Position numbers and translations under genes: made by a program
Origin: Deltaproteobacteria bacterium
GTDB lineage: Bacteria > Desulfobacterota > Desulfobacteria > Desulfobacterales > UBA5852
DNA: 64,000 bases
Direction: 5' to 3'
Assembly (NCBI GenBank): GCA_020444045.1
Contig: JAHLLS010000019.1
Coordinates: 54,628 to 118,627 of the forward strand
Notes under the pieces: model-generated
Seen by the model: the letters and a program-made list of their open reading frames with translations, nothing else
Database searches by the model: none
Told to the model about the DNA's origin: nothing
Shown here: in pieces, positions 53,597-64,000 of the stretch
Position numbering within the stretch: position 1 is the first letter of the stretch
Layout: each line of letters opens with the position of its first letter

Positions 53597-54144
53597 AGAA
53601 TCTTTCAATTGCAAGGCGTTATGCCAAAGCACTTCTGCTGATCGGTAAGGAAAACGGCCAAGCGGAAACCTACCGCGAGGAACTCGATGGTGTGAGCCAG
53701 TTGGTTGCCGGCGATCCGGGTCTGGGGCGCGCCATCAACAACCCACTTTACAACGCTGCCGACAGGGGCAAGGTCCTGGAGGCGGTGATCCAGAAGCTCG
53801 ACCTCTCTAAAGTCATGCAGTCCTTTTTGCTCCTGTTGTTTGAAAAAGGGCGATTCGGATTTCTGGAGAGCGTCAATGACTTCTACCAAAAACTGGCTGA
53901 CGATTTGAAGGGTATTGCCCGTGCCAGTTTGGTATCAGCGACCGAACTGGGGGATGATACCGTCGATAAAATCCGTGCAGCCCTGTCCAAGCGGACAGGT
54001 AAGGATATCATTCTGGATGTGCAACAGGATCCCGAGCTGATCGGTGGTATTGTGACCAAGATCGGCGACCTCGTACTGGACGGAAGCATTAAGACGCAAT
54101 TGGTCAATATGCGAGAATCTTTAAAAAGGGGTGAGAGTGTCTGA
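53593..54144 (+). CDS. atpH: ATP synthase F1 subunit delta
   Basis: 183 residues starting at a GTG overlapping the atpF stop. [17 protein letters not shown] is the conserved N-terminal helix, and [32 protein letters not shown]...[21 protein letters not shown] is the C-terminal signature. Delta ties the F1 head to the peripheral stalk. The stop overlaps atpA by TGATG. Confidence 0.95.
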   Translation: MKNLSIARRYAKALLLIGKENGQAETYREELDGVSQLVAGDPGLGRAINNPLYNAADRGKVLEAVIQKLDLSKVMQSFLLLLFEKGRFGFLESVNDFYQKLADDLKGIARASLVSATELGDDTVDKIRAALSKRTGKDIILDVQQDPELIGGIVTKIGDLVLDGSIKTQLVNMRESLKRGESV

Positions 54145-55661
54145 TGGAACTAAAAGCCGAAGAAATAAGCCAAATTATCAAAGAGCAGATCAAGGACTAT
54201 GACAAGCAGGTCGAACTGAGCGAAACCGGCGTCGTGCTGTCGGTCGGTGACGGTATCGCCCGTATCTACGGCCTCGAAAAAGCCATGGCATTGGAACTGG
54301 TTGAGTTCACAGGAGGCATTCTGGGGTTGGTGCTCAACTTGGAAGAGGACAATGTCGGTGTGGCCATCATGGGGGAAGACATCAGCATTAAGGAAGGCGA
54401 CATCGTCAAACGTACCGGCAGGATTGCGCAGGTACCGGTTGGCGAAGCGGTTCTTGGCCGGGTACTTTCCGGTGCGGGGGAGCCGATTGACGGCAAAGGC
54501 CCCATCGAAGGCGCCGAAACCCGCCGCGTCGAAATGGTGGCGCCCGGTGTTATCGCCCGCAAGAGTGTGCATGAGCCATGCTATACCGGTTTAAAGGCGG
54601 TCGATGCCATGACACCGGTCGGCCGCGGTCAGCGCGAACTCATCATCGGTGACCGCCAGATTGGAAAAACCGCTGTTGCCATCGATGCCATCCTGGCCCA
54701 GAAGGATACGGATGTTTACTGCATCTACGTCGCTTCCGGCCAAAAGAAATCCTCGGTGGCCCAGGTCGTCAACGTTCTCGAAAAACATGGCGCCATGGAG
54801 TACACCACGGTTATTGCCGCCTGCGCCAGTGACCCGGCCACATTGCAGTATCTTGGGCCTTACGCCGGTACCGCCATGGGGGAATACTTCCGCGACAAAG
54901 GTCAGCACGCCCTGATCATCTATGACGATTTGTCCAAACAGGCCGCTGCTTATCGCCAGGTGTCGCTGTTGCTGCGTCGTCCTCCGGGACGTGAGGCTTT
55001 CCCGGGTGACATTTTTTACAACCACTCCCGTCTGCTGGAGCGTTCCGCCAAGCTGAGCGACGAATTGGGTGCCGGATCTTTGACGGCCCTGCCCATCATT
55101 GAAACCCAGGCCGGTGACGTTTCCGCCTACATCCCGACTAACGTTATTTCTATTACGGACGGGCAGATCTATCTCGAACCGGCTCTCTTCTTTGCCGGTG
55201 TGCGCCCGGCCATCAACGTTGGTCTTTCGGTATCGCGCGTGGGCGGTGCGGCCCAGGTGAAAGCCATGAAGCAGGTGGCCGGCACATTGCGTCTGGACAT
55301 GGCTCAGTTCCGTGAACTGGAGGCCTTTGCCGCCTTCGGCAGCGATCTGGATGCCTCCACCCAGCGACAGCTCACCCGTGGTCAGCGGCTGGTGGAAATC
55401 CTGAAACAACCGCAGTATCAGCCATTGTCCATGGCCAAACAGGTCATGATTCTCTATGCCGGTACTCGCGGTTATCTCGACGCCCTGCCGGTCGATGTCC
55501 TGGCCAAGTACGAAGCGGGTCTGTACAAGTTTATCGAAGATCGTTTCCCACAGGTTTTTAGCGGCCTGGAGGAAAAAAAGGAAATCACCGACGATCTGGA
55601 TAAACTGATGGGTGAAGCCCTGACGGCTTACGGCGATGAGTTCAAAGACACCATCAAGTAA
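54144..55661 (+). CDS. atpA: ATP synthase F1 subunit alpha
   Basis: A 505-residue non-catalytic head subunit. The N-terminal beta-barrel ([19 protein letters not shown]), the P-loop GDRQIGKT near residue 170, and the C-terminal helical domain are complete. The alpha signature [17 protein letters not shown] is present. It alternates with beta in the F1 hexamer and binds regulatory nucleotide. Confidence 0.98.
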   Translation: MELKAEEISQIIKEQIKDYDKQVELSETGVVLSVGDGIARIYGLEKAMALELVEFTGGILGLVLNLEEDNVGVAIMGEDISIKEGDIVKRTGRIAQVPVGEAVLGRVLSGAGEPIDGKGPIEGAETRRVEMVAPGVIARKSVHEPCYTGLKAVDAMTPVGRGQRELIIGDRQIGKTAVAIDAILAQKDTDVYCIYVASGQKKSSVAQVVNVLEKHGAMEYTTVIAACASDPATLQYLGPYAGTAMGEYFRDKGQHALIIYDDLSKQAAAYRQVSLLLRRPPGREAFPGDIFYNHSRLLERSAKLSDELGAGSLTALPIIETQAGDVSAYIPTNVISITDGQIYLEPALFFAGVRPAINVGLSVSRVGGAAQVKAMKQVAGTLRLDMAQFRELEAFAAFGSDLDASTQRQLTRGQRLVEILKQPQYQPLSMAKQVMILYAGTRGYLDALPVDVLAKYEAGLYKFIEDRFPQVFSGLEEKKEITDDLDKLMGEALTAYGDEFKDTIK

Positions 55662-55715
55662 AGTCCGCTCGGGTTTCGAACCCGCTAACGTTACAACGGG
55701 ATAAGGGCTTAGGGT

Positions 55716-56609
55716 ATGCCAACACTAAAAGACGTTGAACTGAAAATCAAAGGGGTTAAGAAGACCAAGCAGATCACGAAGGCCATGAACATGGTGGCCA
55801 CGTCGCGACTTCGTGGTGCTCAGCAGAATATGGATGCTTTCCGACCCTATGCCGGCAAGTTTGCCGAAGTACTGGGCAGCTTGGCGGAAAAGGCGGGGGA
55901 AGAAGCCAATCCCCTGCTGGTTCCTAAAGAGGCGGTCAAGAAGATCCATGTCGTTTTGTGCACCTCGGATCGCGGTCTCTGCGGCGGCTTTAATTTAAAC
56001 TTGATTGATAAAGCCAACTCGCTGTTGACGGAAAAAGCCGGCGAAGATGTGACCTTTGGCTTTACCAACTTCGGAAAGAAAGGTCGCGACTGGGCCCGCA
56101 GAGCTGATGGTGAAATTCAAGAGGAGTATTTAGGCGTGGTGGGAACCACGTTCGATTTCAGCATCGCCTCTACGTCTGGCCGTCGTTTGGTGGAAGGCTT
56201 TCTGGGTGGTGAATATGACGAGGTTTATGTCATCTATTCCAAATTCATCAGCATGGCCAAACAAGTCCCCACCGTGCAACAGCTCCTGCCGATTCCTGCC
56301 ATCGAAAAGGAAGAGGATGAAGACGCAGCAGACGATCAGCCATACTTGGCGGAGCATATCTGTGAGCCGAGTGTTGATGAACTGCTGGGTGAATTGCTGC
56401 CGCGTAATGTCTTCGTGCAGATCTACAGCGCGCTATTGGAAACATCCACCAGTGAACACGCGGCTCGCATGTCGGCCATGGATAATGCCACCAAGGCTTG
56501 CAATGACATGATCGATAGTCTTACGCTGGCTTACAATAAAGCCCGCCAGTCCGCCATTACGGCCGATTTAATGGATATCGTCGGTGGCGCCGAGGCGTTG
56601 AAGGGCTAA
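55716..56609 (+). CDS. atpG: ATP synthase F1 subunit gamma
   Basis: A 297-residue central-stalk subunit. The N-terminal helix (LKDVELKIKGVKKTKQITKAMNMVATSRLRGAQ) and C-terminal helix (ALLETSTSEHAARMSAMDNATKACNDMIDSLTLAYNKARQ) form the rotor coiled coil. CTSDRGLCGGFN is the conserved middle motif. It turns inside the alpha/beta ring. Confidence 0.97.
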   Translation: MPTLKDVELKIKGVKKTKQITKAMNMVATSRLRGAQQNMDAFRPYAGKFAEVLGSLAEKAGEEANPLLVPKEAVKKIHVVLCTSDRGLCGGFNLNLIDKANSLLTEKAGEDVTFGFTNFGKKGRDWARRADGEIQEEYLGVVGTTFDFSIASTSGRRLVEGFLGGEYDEVYVIYSKFISMAKQVPTVQQLLPIPAIEKEEDEDAADDQPYLAEHICEPSVDELLGELLPRNVFVQIYSALLETSTSEHAARMSAMDNATKACNDMIDSLTLAYNKARQSAITADLMDIVGGAEALKG

Positions 56610-56645
56610 ATACAATATTTGCGATAGTCACAATAGGAGGAATAG

Positions 56646-58061
<1,416 letters not shown>

Positions 58062-58078
58062 GCAATAAAGGGGATACT

Positions 58079-58492
58079 ATGGCTGCAAATATTCGACTGG
58101 AAGTCGTCACCCCGCGTAAAGAAGTGGTCAATGAAGAGGCCCAGATCATCGTTGCGCCCGGCGTTTTAGGTGAATTCGGTGTGCTGACCGGCCATACACC
58201 GTTCATGACATCCCTTAAGATAGGCACGATTCGCTATACGGATGCTCAGGGGCAGGAACGTTGTGTTTTTGTCAGCGGTGGGTTTGCCGAGGCATTGCCG
58301 GACAAGGTAACGGTGTTGGCAGAGTCCGCGGAAAGACGTTGCGATATTGATTTTGACCGGGCCAAAGCCGCCATGGAAAGAGCCCAGAAACGTATTGATG
58401 ACAAATCTCATGAAGTTGATTTTGTTCGTGCCGAGATGGCGCTGAGACGATCAATTCAGCGGATTCAGCTGGCGGAGAGCCGGCGCATTTGA
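58079..58492 (+). CDS. atpC: ATP synthase F1 subunit epsilon
   Basis: A 137-residue subunit with the N-terminal beta-sandwich (RLEVVTPRKEVVNEEAQIIVAPGVLGEFGVLTGHTPFMTSL) and the C-terminal helix pair (FDRAKAAMERAQKRI) that can inhibit hydrolysis. It is the last gene of the operon and is followed by a terminator. Confidence 0.95.
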   Translation: MAANIRLEVVTPRKEVVNEEAQIIVAPGVLGEFGVLTGHTPFMTSLKIGTIRYTDAQGQERCVFVSGGFAEALPDKVTVLAESAERRCDIDFDRAKAAMERAQKRIDDKSHEVDFVRAEMALRRSIQRIQLAESRRI

Positions 58493-58565
58493 GATCGCAT
58501 GCGCGTTTCTTCAAGTTAGATTGATACCTGCACTGCCGAAAGGTGTAGGGGGGCAAATATCGTCG

Positions 58566-58597
58566 GGGCAGTCCGTGTGAGCGGGCTGCCCTTTTTT
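58566..58597 (+). terminator. Intrinsic terminator of the ATP synthase operon
   Basis: GGGCAG (58566-58571) pairs with CTGCCC (58586-58591), followed by six T residues, about 75 bases past the atpC stop. Confidence 0.85.
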
Positions 58598-58673
58598 ATA
58601 GGGCATGTTTCAAAGCCCAGGAATATGGTATGTTGTGAACTCAGGCCGATTGGCTCTTCCGAGGTTTATTCTT

Positions 58674-59435
58674 ATGACCAACGATTCATCTGAGGTAGCG
58701 ATTGTCATCCTGGCGGCCGGCCTTGGCACGCGAATGAAATCGGACAAAGCCAAGGTGTTGCATGATATCCTGGGGCGACCGATGATTTCCTACGTTGTCG
58801 ATACGGCCCGGGCCGTTGCGGGCGACAACCTGGTTCTGGTGATCGGTCATCAGGCGGAGGTTGTCAAAAAAACCGTTGCTGACCAGGCCGACGTACATTA
58901 TGCCTATCAAGAACAGCAGCTTGGCACAGGGCACGCCGTCATGCGTGCGATGCCAGCGTTGTCCGATCGAACACGACATATAGTGGTGCTTTGCGGTGAC
59001 GTTCCCTTGCTTCGTCGGGCGACCCTGCAACGCTTCGTGGATGACCACTTAAACCAGGAACGAACCCTTTCCGTTTTGGCGGTCGAACTGGATGATCCGA
59101 CGGGTTATGGGAGGATCATTCGCGATCGGGACGGCAACGTGAAGGGCATCGTCGAGGAAGCGGATGCAACCGCGGGACAGAAGGCGATCAACCTTGTAAA
59201 TACAGGTATTTATTGTATTGATCGTGCCTTCTTGGAGTCCGCTTTACGTAAAATCCGACCGAATAATGCCCAGGGAGAGTACTATCTTACCGATATTGTT
59301 GGTGTGGCACACCGGGAGTGCTTTCGCATAGGGGTAACGATTGGGGATAATCCCGACGAGTTTATGGGTGTCAACAGTCGGGCACATCTGGAAGCGGTTG
59401 AGCGCATGATGCGTCAGACGTCGGACATTAACTAG
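58674..59435 (+). CDS. GlmU-like UTP/NTP transferase, uridylyltransferase domain only
   Basis: About 253 residues from the ATG at 58674, ten bases after GAGG; an ATG at 58605 lies in the terminator region. VILAAGLGTRMKSDKAKVLHDILGRPM is the pyrophosphorylase signature. QEQQLGTGHAV, LCGDVPLL, EEADATAGQKAINLVNTGIYC and NAQGEYYLTDIV match the GlmU N-terminal domain, which makes UDP-GlcNAc from GlcNAc-1-phosphate. The C-terminal left-handed beta-helix that acetylates glucosamine-1-phosphate is absent. The frame ends cleanly, so this is a natural short form. The acetyl-transfer step must come from another gene, or the substrate differs. Confidence 0.85.
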   Translation: MTNDSSEVAIVILAAGLGTRMKSDKAKVLHDILGRPMISYVVDTARAVAGDNLVLVIGHQAEVVKKTVADQADVHYAYQEQQLGTGHAVMRAMPALSDRTRHIVVLCGDVPLLRRATLQRFVDDHLNQERTLSVLAVELDDPTGYGRIIRDRDGNVKGIVEEADATAGQKAINLVNTGIYCIDRAFLESALRKIRPNNAQGEYYLTDIVGVAHRECFRIGVTIGDNPDEFMGVNSRAHLEAVERMMRQTSDIN

Positions 59436-59491
59436 CTTGACTTTAACCTTTAATAAATATTATACAAATTCTAAATTGAGCGAGGTGCGCA

Positions 59492-59746
59492 GTGGATGAC
59501 CAAGGCCTTATTGTCCAATTTGAAACAATTGAAACGAGGCTCGACGCACTTATCCAAATTTGCAAGGACAAAGACAACCAAAATAAGGAATTGATACGCA
59601 GAATTGAAAAATTAGAGGAGGAACTCCGAACGAAGGTTGAGGCGGAGCAAAGATACGCAGAAGAAAAAGCCCTGATCCGCGAACGTGTGGATCAGTTGCT
59701 GATGCGCCTCGGAAAGATCACGCAGGTCGACAGTAACCCTTTGTGA
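59492..59746 (+). CDS. ZapB-like coiled-coil protein
   Basis: 84 residues from a GTG six bases after GAGG. Nearly the whole length is coiled coil (ETIETRLDALIQICKDKDNQNKELIRRIEKLEEELRTKVEAEQ). Size, heptad pattern and position directly before zapA suggest a ZapB-type divisome protein that bundles Z-ring factors. Sequence identity in such coils is weak evidence, so the name is not certain. Confidence 0.65.
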   Translation: MDDQGLIVQFETIETRLDALIQICKDKDNQNKELIRRIEKLEEELRTKVEAEQRYAEEKALIRERVDQLLMRLGKITQVDSNPL

Positions 59747-59758
59747 TTTCTTCTAAGA

Positions 59759-60103
59759 ATGAAAACGGTTGGATCTTCATTGGAACAGCTGATAACCATA
59801 GAAATATTGGGGCAGCGTTACACATTCAAGGCCGATGACGGCCTGATGGATCCGCAAAATGTTGCCAACTTTCTGATGGAAGCAGTCCGTAAAGTAGAGA
59901 CCGGTCAATCCGACCGAACCACAGATACGAATCGATTTGTCACGCTGTTGCAAGCGGCATTGAATATCAGCAGTGATCACCTCAAGTTAAAGCAACAGCT
60001 TGCTGCGGTCTCGGATAGGATTTCTTTGAAAACCGAAAGGCTGCATGGCGCACTAAATCGAAGTGTGGTATCCCCGCAAGGGGGTGGTGCTGTTGCAGGG
60101 TAA
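59759..60103 (+). CDS. zapA: Cell division protein ZapA
   Basis: 114 residues. The N-terminal beta-part TIEILGQRYTFKADD followed by the helix VANFLMEAVRKVETGQSDRTTDTNRFVTLLQAALNISSDHLKLKQQL is the ZapA pattern. ZapA tetramers cross-link FtsZ filaments. The gene starts 12 bases after the ZapB-like stop and is followed by 6S RNA, the order also known in gammaproteobacteria. Confidence 0.85.
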   Translation: MKTVGSSLEQLITIEILGQRYTFKADDGLMDPQNVANFLMEAVRKVETGQSDRTTDTNRFVTLLQAALNISSDHLKLKQQLAAVSDRISLKTERLHGALNRSVVSPQGGGAVAG

Positions 60104-60225
60104 CACGCAATGGTTGCCGTCGTTGCCGGTTTAGAATGATGCCCATCCGTTCTCACGAGACGATTACCGTTTTCTGACCAGGCCTACGCTGCAGATCGAG
60201 GCCCTACCGCACTGTTTCGGTTCAT

Positions 60226-60402
60226 TCCCCCTGCCGTGTTCGTGATTGGGAGATACGCTTTGTCCCAACACCTCGAACTCGGGAGCTGTCCCTGGCTTCG
60301 GTGAGCAAGTTCTGCTTGTACAGAAAAGCCTAAAGAATCCAAATGGCTCCCCCTTTGAACCGCTGGTTCAAAGACCTACCAACACGGCACAGTGCAGGGG
60401 GA
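60226..60402 (+). ncRNA. ssrS: 6S RNA
   Basis: A ~177-nt RNA lies just after zapA, the usual 6S location. The ends pair: CCCCCTG (60227-60233) with CAGGGGG (60395-60401), plus CCGTGTT with AACACGG. GGTGAGCA, AGAAAAGCCTAAAG and TTTGAACCGCTGGTTCAAAG match the characteristic 3'-half blocks of Escherichia coli 6S RNA. The central part forms the open bubble that mimics promoter DNA. 6S RNA binds sigma-70 RNA polymerase in stationary phase. A short open frame across this region is spurious. An Rfam 6S model would confirm. Confidence 0.87.
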
Positions 60403-60672
60403 ATCTAAACCGTGCTGATGTCGTATGCGGTCATCGGTCGTCGACACTGCAACGTCTTGTCTCATCCTTCGCCAACCACCCCCTTCAGAGTCCTCATCCT
60501 TTTTTAGCCATCATGTAAACCGTCGGACGGGATTGTTCACATCTTAAGGATCTGTCGCCGTCTGATTCACGTGAATTCACCATGTGGGAATTTTCGTTAG
60601 CGTAACCGGTGTTCTCATTTCAACGCGTGTCTGAACATCGCCCAATATAGTTGAATAACCAGGAGATAGAGG
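60403..60672. other. Intergenic region between 6S RNA and rny
   Basis: About 270 bases with no gene. A T-rich run near 60505 might end the 6S transcript. The promoter of rny should lie here, but I cannot pick a confident one. Confidence 0.4.
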
Positions 60673-62235
60673 ATGATTGAATACGCCATAATTGTTGGTG
60701 TCGCGGCTTTCGGTGCCGGTTTTGCCATTGCTTACTGGGCGAAGGGCAAAGTATCCTCACGCCGTATTAAAGCGGCTGAAGAGGAAGCCAGTCGTATTGT
60801 CAAAGACGGCAAACGTTCTGCCGAAACCCTGCTGAAAGAAGCACAGATTGAAGCCAAGGATACGCTTTTCAGGATGAAGAGCGAGTTCGACAATGAAACC
60901 AAAGAAACGCGTTCAGAATTAAAAAAGCGTGAAATGCGGCTCGTGCAGAAGGAAGAAAACATTGATCGCAAAGCGGAACAGCATGAACGACGCGAGCAGG
61001 ATATCGGGAAAAAGGAACACCAACTGGCCCAACGTGAAACGCTTATTCAGAGTGAGGAAGAAAAATATCAACAGCTCTTGGAAGAACAGAAACAGCAGTT
61101 GGAAAAAATATCCGGATTGACGGCTGAGCAGGCCAAAGACCTGCTGTTGCGCGCCATGGAGAATGAGGCCCGTTATGAAGGCGCCAAACTCATCAAGCGC
61201 ATTGAAAATGAGGCCCACGAAGAGGCTGAAAAAAAATCAAAGAAAATCATTGCCACGGCGATTCAGCGGTATGCGGGTGATTTTGTAGCCGAGCGGACGG
61301 TTTCGGTGGTGCAGCTGCCCAACGATGAAATGAAAGGCAGGATCATTGGCCGGGAAGGGCGCAATATTCGCGCTCTGGAAGCCGCAACCGGCATCGATTT
61401 GATTATTGATGACACGCCCGAAGCGGTCATTTTGTCGGGCTTCAACCCGGTGCGACGGGAAGTGGCCCGCCTGTCGCTTATGCGGCTTATCGCAGATGGC
61501 CGTATTCACCCGGCGCGGATCGAGGATGTGGTTAAAAAAGTTACCCAGGAAGTCGATCGCACGGTCAAAGAGGCCGGCGAGCAGGCCGCGTTCGAACTCG
61601 GTGTGCACAATCTCAGTAACGACCTGGTAGCGACCATCGGCAAACTCAAATTTCGCACCAGTTATGCGCAGAACGTTCTCCAGCACTCGGTCGAGGTTGG
61701 ATTTCTGTGCGGCGTCATGGCTGCTGAATTGGGGCTGAATCAGAAGCTGGCGCGCCGGATGGGGCTGTTGCACGACATCGGCAAAGCCATTGACCACGAA
61801 GTGGAGGGGCCTCATGCCCTGATCGGGTCCAAGCTTGCCAAAAAGTTTGGTGAGTCGCCCAAAGTGGTCCACGCCATTGCCGCGCATCATGAAGACGTGC
61901 CGCCCAACAGTGTATACGCGCTGCTGGTCCAGGCGGCAGACGGCCTTTCGGGGGCAAGACCGGGCGCGCGCAAGGAATTGTTGGAAAATTACATCAAACG
62001 CCTGGAGGATCTTGAAAACATCGCCAATGCCCACACGGGTGTGGCGAACACATATGCCATTCAGGCTGGGCGGGAACTCCGGGTCATCGTGGAAAGCGAA
62101 AAAATATCGGATGAAAAAGCGGTTTTGCTGAGTCGCGATATTGTCAAGAAAATCGAGGAATCGTTGACGTTTCCGGGTCAAATTAAAGTAACGGTGATTC
62201 GTGAAACACGGGCCGTTGAATACGCCAATAAATAA
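60673..62235 (+). CDS. rny: Ribonuclease Y
   Basis: A 520-residue membrane-anchored endoribonuclease behind an AGGAGATAGAGG site. One N-terminal helix ([20 protein letters not shown]) is followed by a long coiled coil (to about 200), a KH RNA-binding domain ([20 protein letters not shown]) and an HD phosphodiesterase domain ([21 protein letters not shown]). It starts mRNA decay in bacteria that rely less on RNase E. This genome also carries an RNase E/G gene at the window start, so both systems coexist. Confidence 0.97.
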   Translation: MIEYAIIVGVAAFGAGFAIAYWAKGKVSSRRIKAAEEEASRIVKDGKRSAETLLKEAQIEAKDTLFRMKSEFDNETKETRSELKKREMRLVQKEENIDRKAEQHERREQDIGKKEHQLAQRETLIQSEEEKYQQLLEEQKQQLEKISGLTAEQAKDLLLRAMENEARYEGAKLIKRIENEAHEEAEKKSKKIIATAIQRYAGDFVAERTVSVVQLPNDEMKGRIIGREGRNIRALEAATGIDLIIDDTPEAVILSGFNPVRREVARLSLMRLIADGRIHPARIEDVVKKVTQEVDRTVKEAGEQAAFELGVHNLSNDLVATIGKLKFRTSYAQNVLQHSVEVGFLCGVMAAELGLNQKLARRMGLLHDIGKAIDHEVEGPHALIGSKLAKKFGESPKVVHAIAAHHEDVPPNSVYALLVQAADGLSGARPGARKELLENYIKRLEDLENIANAHTGVANTYAIQAGRELRVIVESEKISDEKAVLLSRDIVKKIEESLTFPGQIKVTVIRETRAVEYANK

Positions 62236-62305
62236 ATCGTCGGCCAGCATGAAAAAGATTCTTGTCGAACCTGTGGTTGAAAAGAGGGATGGACGTTAGA
62301 TTGCT

Positions 62306-63598
62306 ATGGAAAACGTTATTGAGGTTCTCGAGGAACGAGGGTTCATTGACAACAAGACCCATGAACAGGAACTGAGAGATTGTATCGATGCCGGGCCTGT
62401 GACGTGTTACGTGGGGTTTGATCCCACGGCTGATAGCCTGCACATCGGTCATCTTGTGCCGATTATGAGCCTGGCGCACATGCAACGCTGTGGCCATCGA
62501 CCGATTGCCCTGGTCGGTGGCGGAACGGGTCTGGTGGGTGATCCCAGCGGCAAAACGGAAATGCGTCAGATCCTCACGCCCGAGACGGTTGAAAACAATG
62601 TGGTCGCCCTCAAAGGACAACTGAGTCATTTTATCGATTTCCGTGATGATCAGGCGTTGTTGCTGAACAATGCCGATTGGCTGACCCGGCTGGAATACAT
62701 CCCGTTTTTGCGTGATGTGGGACGGCATTTCAGCGTCAATCGTATGCTCAAGGCCGAGAGCTATCGAATGCGGCTAGAGTCCGATGAAGGGCTGAATTTT
62801 ATCGAATTTAACTACATGCTATTGCAGGCCTACGATTTTCTCGCCCTTTATGATCGAACCGGTTGCCAGCTGCAAATGGGCGGTAGCGACCAGTGGGGCA
62901 ATATTGTTGCCGGTATTGAATTGGTGCGTAAAATGCGTCAGGCGCCAGCCTTCGGTATTACCTTCCGGCTCATTACGACGGCCAGCGGCGCTAAAATGGG
63001 AAAAACGGCGGCGGGAGCCGTCTGGCTGGATGCAAAACGGACCAGCCCCTACGACTATTACCAATATTGGATCAATACAGACGATCAAGACACGGCTCGG
63101 TTTTTAGCCCTTTATACCTTCCTGCCCATGGAGGAAATCCGGGTGGTCGAAGACCTGGAGGGCGCCGACCTCAATGCGGCCAAGGCGATTTTGGCTTTTG
63201 AAGCCACTGCCATGGTGCATGGCCCGGACGAAGCCCTAAAGGCCTATCAGGCCGCCTCCAGCGTGTTCGGGGCACGGGACATTCCACAGAACCTCTTGCC
63301 GCATAGTGCGATTCCTCGGGGGGGCGCTGATGCAGGGGCAGATGATGTCCCCCATTCGGAGGTGCCAGCGGCCGAACTTAGGAATGGCATTCCGCTGTTC
63401 AAAATGTTGCATCAGGTCGGGTTGACTGCGTCAGGGGGGGCCTCGCGTCGCCTGATCACCCAGGGCGGCGCCTACGTCAATGGCGAGCGGATTCCGTCCA
63501 TCGATTATCTGTTGACCGAAGCCGACCTGCGCGATGGTACGATTCTTCTGCGCTGTGGTAAAAAGAAATTTCACCGGTTGATTGCCACGCCGGACTAA
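62306..63598 (+). CDS. tyrS: Tyrosyl-tRNA synthetase
   Basis: A 430-residue class I synthetase. The HIGH motif is present as HIGH in DSLHIGHLVPI. The tyrosine-binding QMGGSDQWGNI motif and the KMSKS-type loop KMGKT (GAKMGKTAAGAVWLD) follow. A C-terminal S4 RNA-binding domain (ASRRLITQGGAYVNGERIPS) recognises tRNA-Tyr. The ribosome site is weak. The last gene before the rRNA operon. Confidence 0.97.
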   Translation: MENVIEVLEERGFIDNKTHEQELRDCIDAGPVTCYVGFDPTADSLHIGHLVPIMSLAHMQRCGHRPIALVGGGTGLVGDPSGKTEMRQILTPETVENNVVALKGQLSHFIDFRDDQALLLNNADWLTRLEYIPFLRDVGRHFSVNRMLKAESYRMRLESDEGLNFIEFNYMLLQAYDFLALYDRTGCQLQMGGSDQWGNIVAGIELVRKMRQAPAFGITFRLITTASGAKMGKTAAGAVWLDAKRTSPYDYYQYWINTDDQDTARFLALYTFLPMEEIRVVEDLEGADLNAAKAILAFEATAMVHGPDEALKAYQAASSVFGARDIPQNLLPHSAIPRGGADAGADDVPHSEVPAAELRNGIPLFKMLHQVGLTASGGASRRLITQGGAYVNGERIPSIDYLLTEADLRDGTILLRCGKKKFHRLIATPD

Positions 63599-63770
63599 TG
63601 CCCATGATGCGCCCATGGATTCAAGCAAACAGGGTAGCCTAACCCCCCGCCGGATTGGCCTCCATATGGATGCACTTGGATATTTTTCTTGATCCCTTAC
63701 TTGCCGCCGGGGGCGGTTATGATTATTGTAAGGGATACGGAAAAAAACATTCAAGGTGCAAAAAAACAGG

Positions 63771-63800
63771 TTGACAGGTATATGGTCGATCCTATATAAA
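63771..63800 (+). promoter_or_regulatory. rRNA operon promoter
   Basis: TTGACA (63771-63776) is followed after about 17 bases by a TATATAAA box (63793-63800). A-rich sequence lies upstream (possible UP element) and a GC-containing discriminator downstream, typical of stringently controlled rRNA promoters. The 170 bases before it, after tyrS, hold no gene. Confidence 0.75.
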
Positions 63801-63945
63801 GCCTTTTTTGTCAGCGCACGAAAACGTTGGCAGCCGCGGCCTCAGAGTTGCGGTGGTTTGATCTTTGAAAACTAAATAGTGACATGCTTGTGAGACAGGT
63901 TTTTCGTTGATTTAAAGCTGCTTAACGGCAGCATCCAATAGAGTA
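63801..63945 (+). promoter_or_regulatory. 16S rRNA leader with boxA-like antiterminator
   Basis: The leader contains GATCTTTGAAAACTAAATAG (63859-63878). GATCTTTGAAAA resembles boxA, which recruits Nus factors to prevent early termination in rRNA operons. The region would also form part of the RNase III stem around 16S. Confidence 0.6.
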
Positions 63946-64000
63946 TAATTGGAGAGTTTGATCCTGGCTCAGAATGAACGCTGGCGGCGTGCTTAACACA
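63946..64000 (+). rRNA. rrs: 16S ribosomal RNA, 5' end (runs off the window)
   Basis: The segment AGAGTTTGATCCTGGCTCAG (63953-63972) is the universal 5' sequence of bacterial 16S rRNA, followed by AATGAACGCTGGCGGCGTGC. Only the first ~55 bases are in the window, not enough for species placement. Confidence 0.97.

Noticed and set aside
60246..60518. 90-residue open frame
   Set aside because: It overlaps the 6S RNA, has no start signal and an unstructured composition.

Overview
The window looks like a chromosomal segment of a GC-rich, Gram-negative, probably strictly anaerobic bacterium of the Desulfobacterota (Desulfobacterales / Desulfosarcina-like). The supports are a 4-hydroxybutyryl-CoA dehydratase, a DsrE-type sulfur-relay protein, an F-type ATPase operon with two b-type genes, a bactofilin beside mre/rod genes, a TAXI binding protein and a GEMM-I c-di-GMP riboswitch. 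The assignment is an inference; no 16S comparison beyond the first ~55 bases is possible here.

Layout. 1-6654 is housekeeping: the N-terminal part of RNase E/G (-), leuS, an LptE-like lipoprotein, rpsT (-, with its own promoter and terminator), murJ, an FtsB-like protein and a small TPR protein. 6785-7560 is a complete regulatory cassette: promoter, c-di-GMP-I riboswitch, intrinsic terminator, a ~160-nt imperfect hairpin, then a 130-aa orphan protein. 7681-11400 holds a DUF4185-like lipoprotein, abfD and small orphans. 11734-17786 (-) is a tripartite RND efflux operon; 21604-27795 is a second RND system with a divergently encoded TolC-like protein. Between them lie a sarcosine-oxidase-type flavoenzyme, a DUF4124 protein and a CheR-like methyltransferase.

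28092-35901 is a run of exported proteins and lipoproteins: an LprI-MliC double lysozyme inhibitor, a helical periplasmic protein, an LssY_C lipoprotein, an orphan TAXI binding protein, a phospholipase-D lipoprotein, a class-3 lipase and a coiled-coil lipoprotein with a C-terminal membrane helix. The last five genes are tightly packed and look like an envelope or lipid operon that I cannot match to a described system. A six-PAS hybrid histidine kinase follows.

39544-43560 is an accessory, more AT-rich, decayed region ending beside tRNA-Pro(GGG). It contains two paralogous orphan proteins, a DsrE protein, two tyrosine-recombinase remnants, a 5' fragment of a group II intron lying directly behind an intrinsic terminator, an IS21-like end and several tiny ORFs. 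43855-46062 carries an LD-carboxypeptidase and a serine beta-lactamase-like hydrolase.

46370-52262 is the rod-shape cluster mreB-mreC-mreD-mrdA-rodA plus a bactofilin. 52395-58492 is the ATP synthase operon (b', b, delta, alpha, gamma, beta, epsilon; no a or c subunit here). 58674-63598 has a GlmU-like uridylyltransferase without the acetyltransferase half, ZapB-like and ZapA proteins, 6S RNA, RNase Y and TyrRS. The window ends in an rRNA promoter, leader and the first bases of 16S rRNA.
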